Positions 4,743-5,436 of a stretch of 5,436 bases of DNA are shown piece by piece. The first letter of the stretch is position 1, and the number at the start of each line of letters is the position of its first letter. The notes below the pieces were generated by a model. The model worked only from the letters and a program-made list of their open reading frames with translations, was not told the origin of the DNA and made no database searches. This DNA is from Nanobdellota archaeon (GTDB lineage Archaea > Nanobdellota > Nanobdellia > Woesearchaeales > JAUYGA01): NCBI GenBank assembly GCA_030690755.1, contig JAUYGA010000196.1:1-5436 (forward strand). Reading direction: 5' to 3'. The position numbers and the translations under genes are program-made.

Positions 4743-4749
4743 AAGGTGA
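4743..4749 (+). promoter_or_regulatory. Shine-Dalgarno site of pyrF (AAGGTGA)
   Basis: AAGGTGA lies four bases before the ATG at 4754 and matches the archaeal GGAGGTGA consensus well. It fixes the pyrF start and implies that pyrF is translated from a transcript with a leader, probably the one covering the upstream 121-residue gene. Confidence 0.6.
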
Positions 4750-4753
4750 ACAA

Positions 4754-5436
4754 ATGAATCAGACAAATTTCGCAGACAGACTTATTAAAGAAATTGAAAA
4801 AAAGCAGAATCCGACAGTCGTAGGCCTAGATCCTAGGCTTGAACAGATTCCTTCATTCATAAAAACTGATATGACTAGAAAATATGGCAAGAATTTTGAA
4901 GCTGCAGGCGCATGCTTTTTTGAATTCAACAAAATAATGATCGATTCTGTCCATGATATTGTTCCAGCTGTAAAACCGCAGAGCGCTTTTTATGAACAGT
5001 ATGGCCAGTTCGGCATGAGAGCTTTTGATGCGACTGTGAAATATGCAAAAAAGAAAGGGTTGTTAGTCATAGATGATGCAAAACGCGGCGATATTGGGAC
5101 AACTTCAGAAGCATATGCAAGAGCTATTTTAGGTGATGTGAATCTTTTTGACAGCCAAGTGATGGGAAATGATTGCGATTGCGTAACCGTCAATCCATAC
5201 CTTGGCTCAGATGGCGTCATGCCTTTTGTCGAACAATGCAAAAAGCATGGAAAAGGGATATTTGTCTTAGTAAAAACATCAAATAAAAGTTCAGGAGAAT
5301 TGCAGGACCTTTTTGTGCAATCTGTAAAGGCAGATTCAAAAAACAAAGAGCGCGTTTATGAAGTCATGGCAAAACTCGTCGACAAATGGGGAAAAGGAAC
5401 AGAAGGTAAGTTCGGCTACAAATCTGTAGGCGCAGT
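4754..5436 (+). CDS. pyrF: Orotidine 5'-phosphate decarboxylase, type 2 subfamily (3' end beyond window)
   Basis: PyrF removes CO2 from OMP to give UMP, the last pathway step. The visible 227 residues are open to the right edge. Catalytic landmarks: VVGLDPR at 22-28 with D26; AVKPQSAFYEQYG at 72-84 with K74; VIDDAKRGDIGTTSEAYA at 105-122, carrying the Asp-x-Lys-x-x-Asp group (D108, K110, D113); and VTVNPYLGSDG at 144-154. The extended N-terminus, the DAKRGDIGTTSEAYA wording and the PYLGSDG motif indicate the longer type 2 subfamily (about 270-310 residues), better known from bacteria such as actinobacteria and clostridia, not the short barrel typical of methanogens. About 40-80 residues, including the C-terminal phosphate-gripping loop, should lie beyond the window. 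The start is fixed by AAGGTGA four bases upstream. Confidence 0.94.
   Translation, partial: MNQTNFADRLIKEIEKKQNPTVVGLDPRLEQIPSFIKTDMTRKYGKNFEAAGACFFEFNKIMIDSVHDIVPAVKPQSAFYEQYGQFGMRAFDATVKYAKKKGLLVIDDAKRGDIGTTSEAYARAILGDVNLFDSQVMGNDCDCVTVNPYLGSDGVMPFVEQCKKHGKGIFVLVKTSNKSSGELQDLFVQSVKADSKNKERVYEVMAKLVDKWGKGTEGKFGYKSVGA

Noticed and set aside
4754..5436. Minus-strand 118-residue open frame opposite pyrF
   Set aside because: The + strand frame has all PyrF catalytic motifs and a good ribosome binding site; the opposite frame is a shadow.

Overview
The window is a chromosomal piece of a de novo pyrimidine (UMP) biosynthesis cluster, with every gene I accept on the + strand. It holds the end of pyrD, then pyrK, two non-pyrimidine genes, pyrC, pyrE, a 331-base gap, one unknown gene, and the start of pyrF, which runs off the right edge. 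The protein-coding DNA is AT-rich, with heavy use of ATA (Ile) and AGA/AGG (Arg). The clear ribosome-binding sites match GGAGGTGA, and several genes have no such site but do have TATA-like boxes a short way upstream. I infer an archaeon, plausibly one of the AT-rich, small-genome (DPANN-type) lineages. The window alone cannot fix the phylum.

Region by region: 1-207 is the last 68 codons of dihydroorotate dehydrogenase. 208-289 is an extremely A-rich spacer. 290-1177 is the FAD/[2Fe-2S] electron-transfer partner PyrK. 1178-1277 carries an inverted repeat and a TATA-like box. 1278-1604 encodes an unrecognised 108-residue protein with five cysteines. 1621-2001 encodes a stand-alone response-regulator receiver domain. 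2002-2094 is a promoter region with two exact tandem 13-bp repeats next to the pyrC start. 2095-3360 is dihydroorotase and 3344-3994 is orotate phosphoribosyltransferase, overlapping pyrC. 3995-4325 holds a GC-rich element (4064-4284) with nested inverted repeats. 4326-4691 encodes an unrecognised 121-residue protein, and from 4754 onward comes OMP decarboxylase.

The pathway logic is clear. PyrC makes dihydroorotate. PyrD with PyrK oxidises it to orotate, passing electrons through FMN, the iron-sulfur cluster and FAD to NAD+. PyrE adds PRPP-derived ribose phosphate to give OMP, and PyrF decarboxylates OMP to UMP. Carbamoyl-phosphate synthase and aspartate carbamoyltransferase genes are not in view.

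The most interesting part is the 221-bp GC-rich element between pyrE and the next gene. It is about 58% GC over 4101-4280 by my count, inside clearly AT-rich DNA. It is bounded by a terminal inverted repeat, contains a second 19-bp inverted repeat, and folds internally into compact hairpins, one capped by a cUACGg loop. It could be a MITE-like mobile repeat, a structured RNA gene or leader, or both. The orphan receiver protein and the cysteine-containing protein embedded between pyrK and pyrC are the second point of interest.
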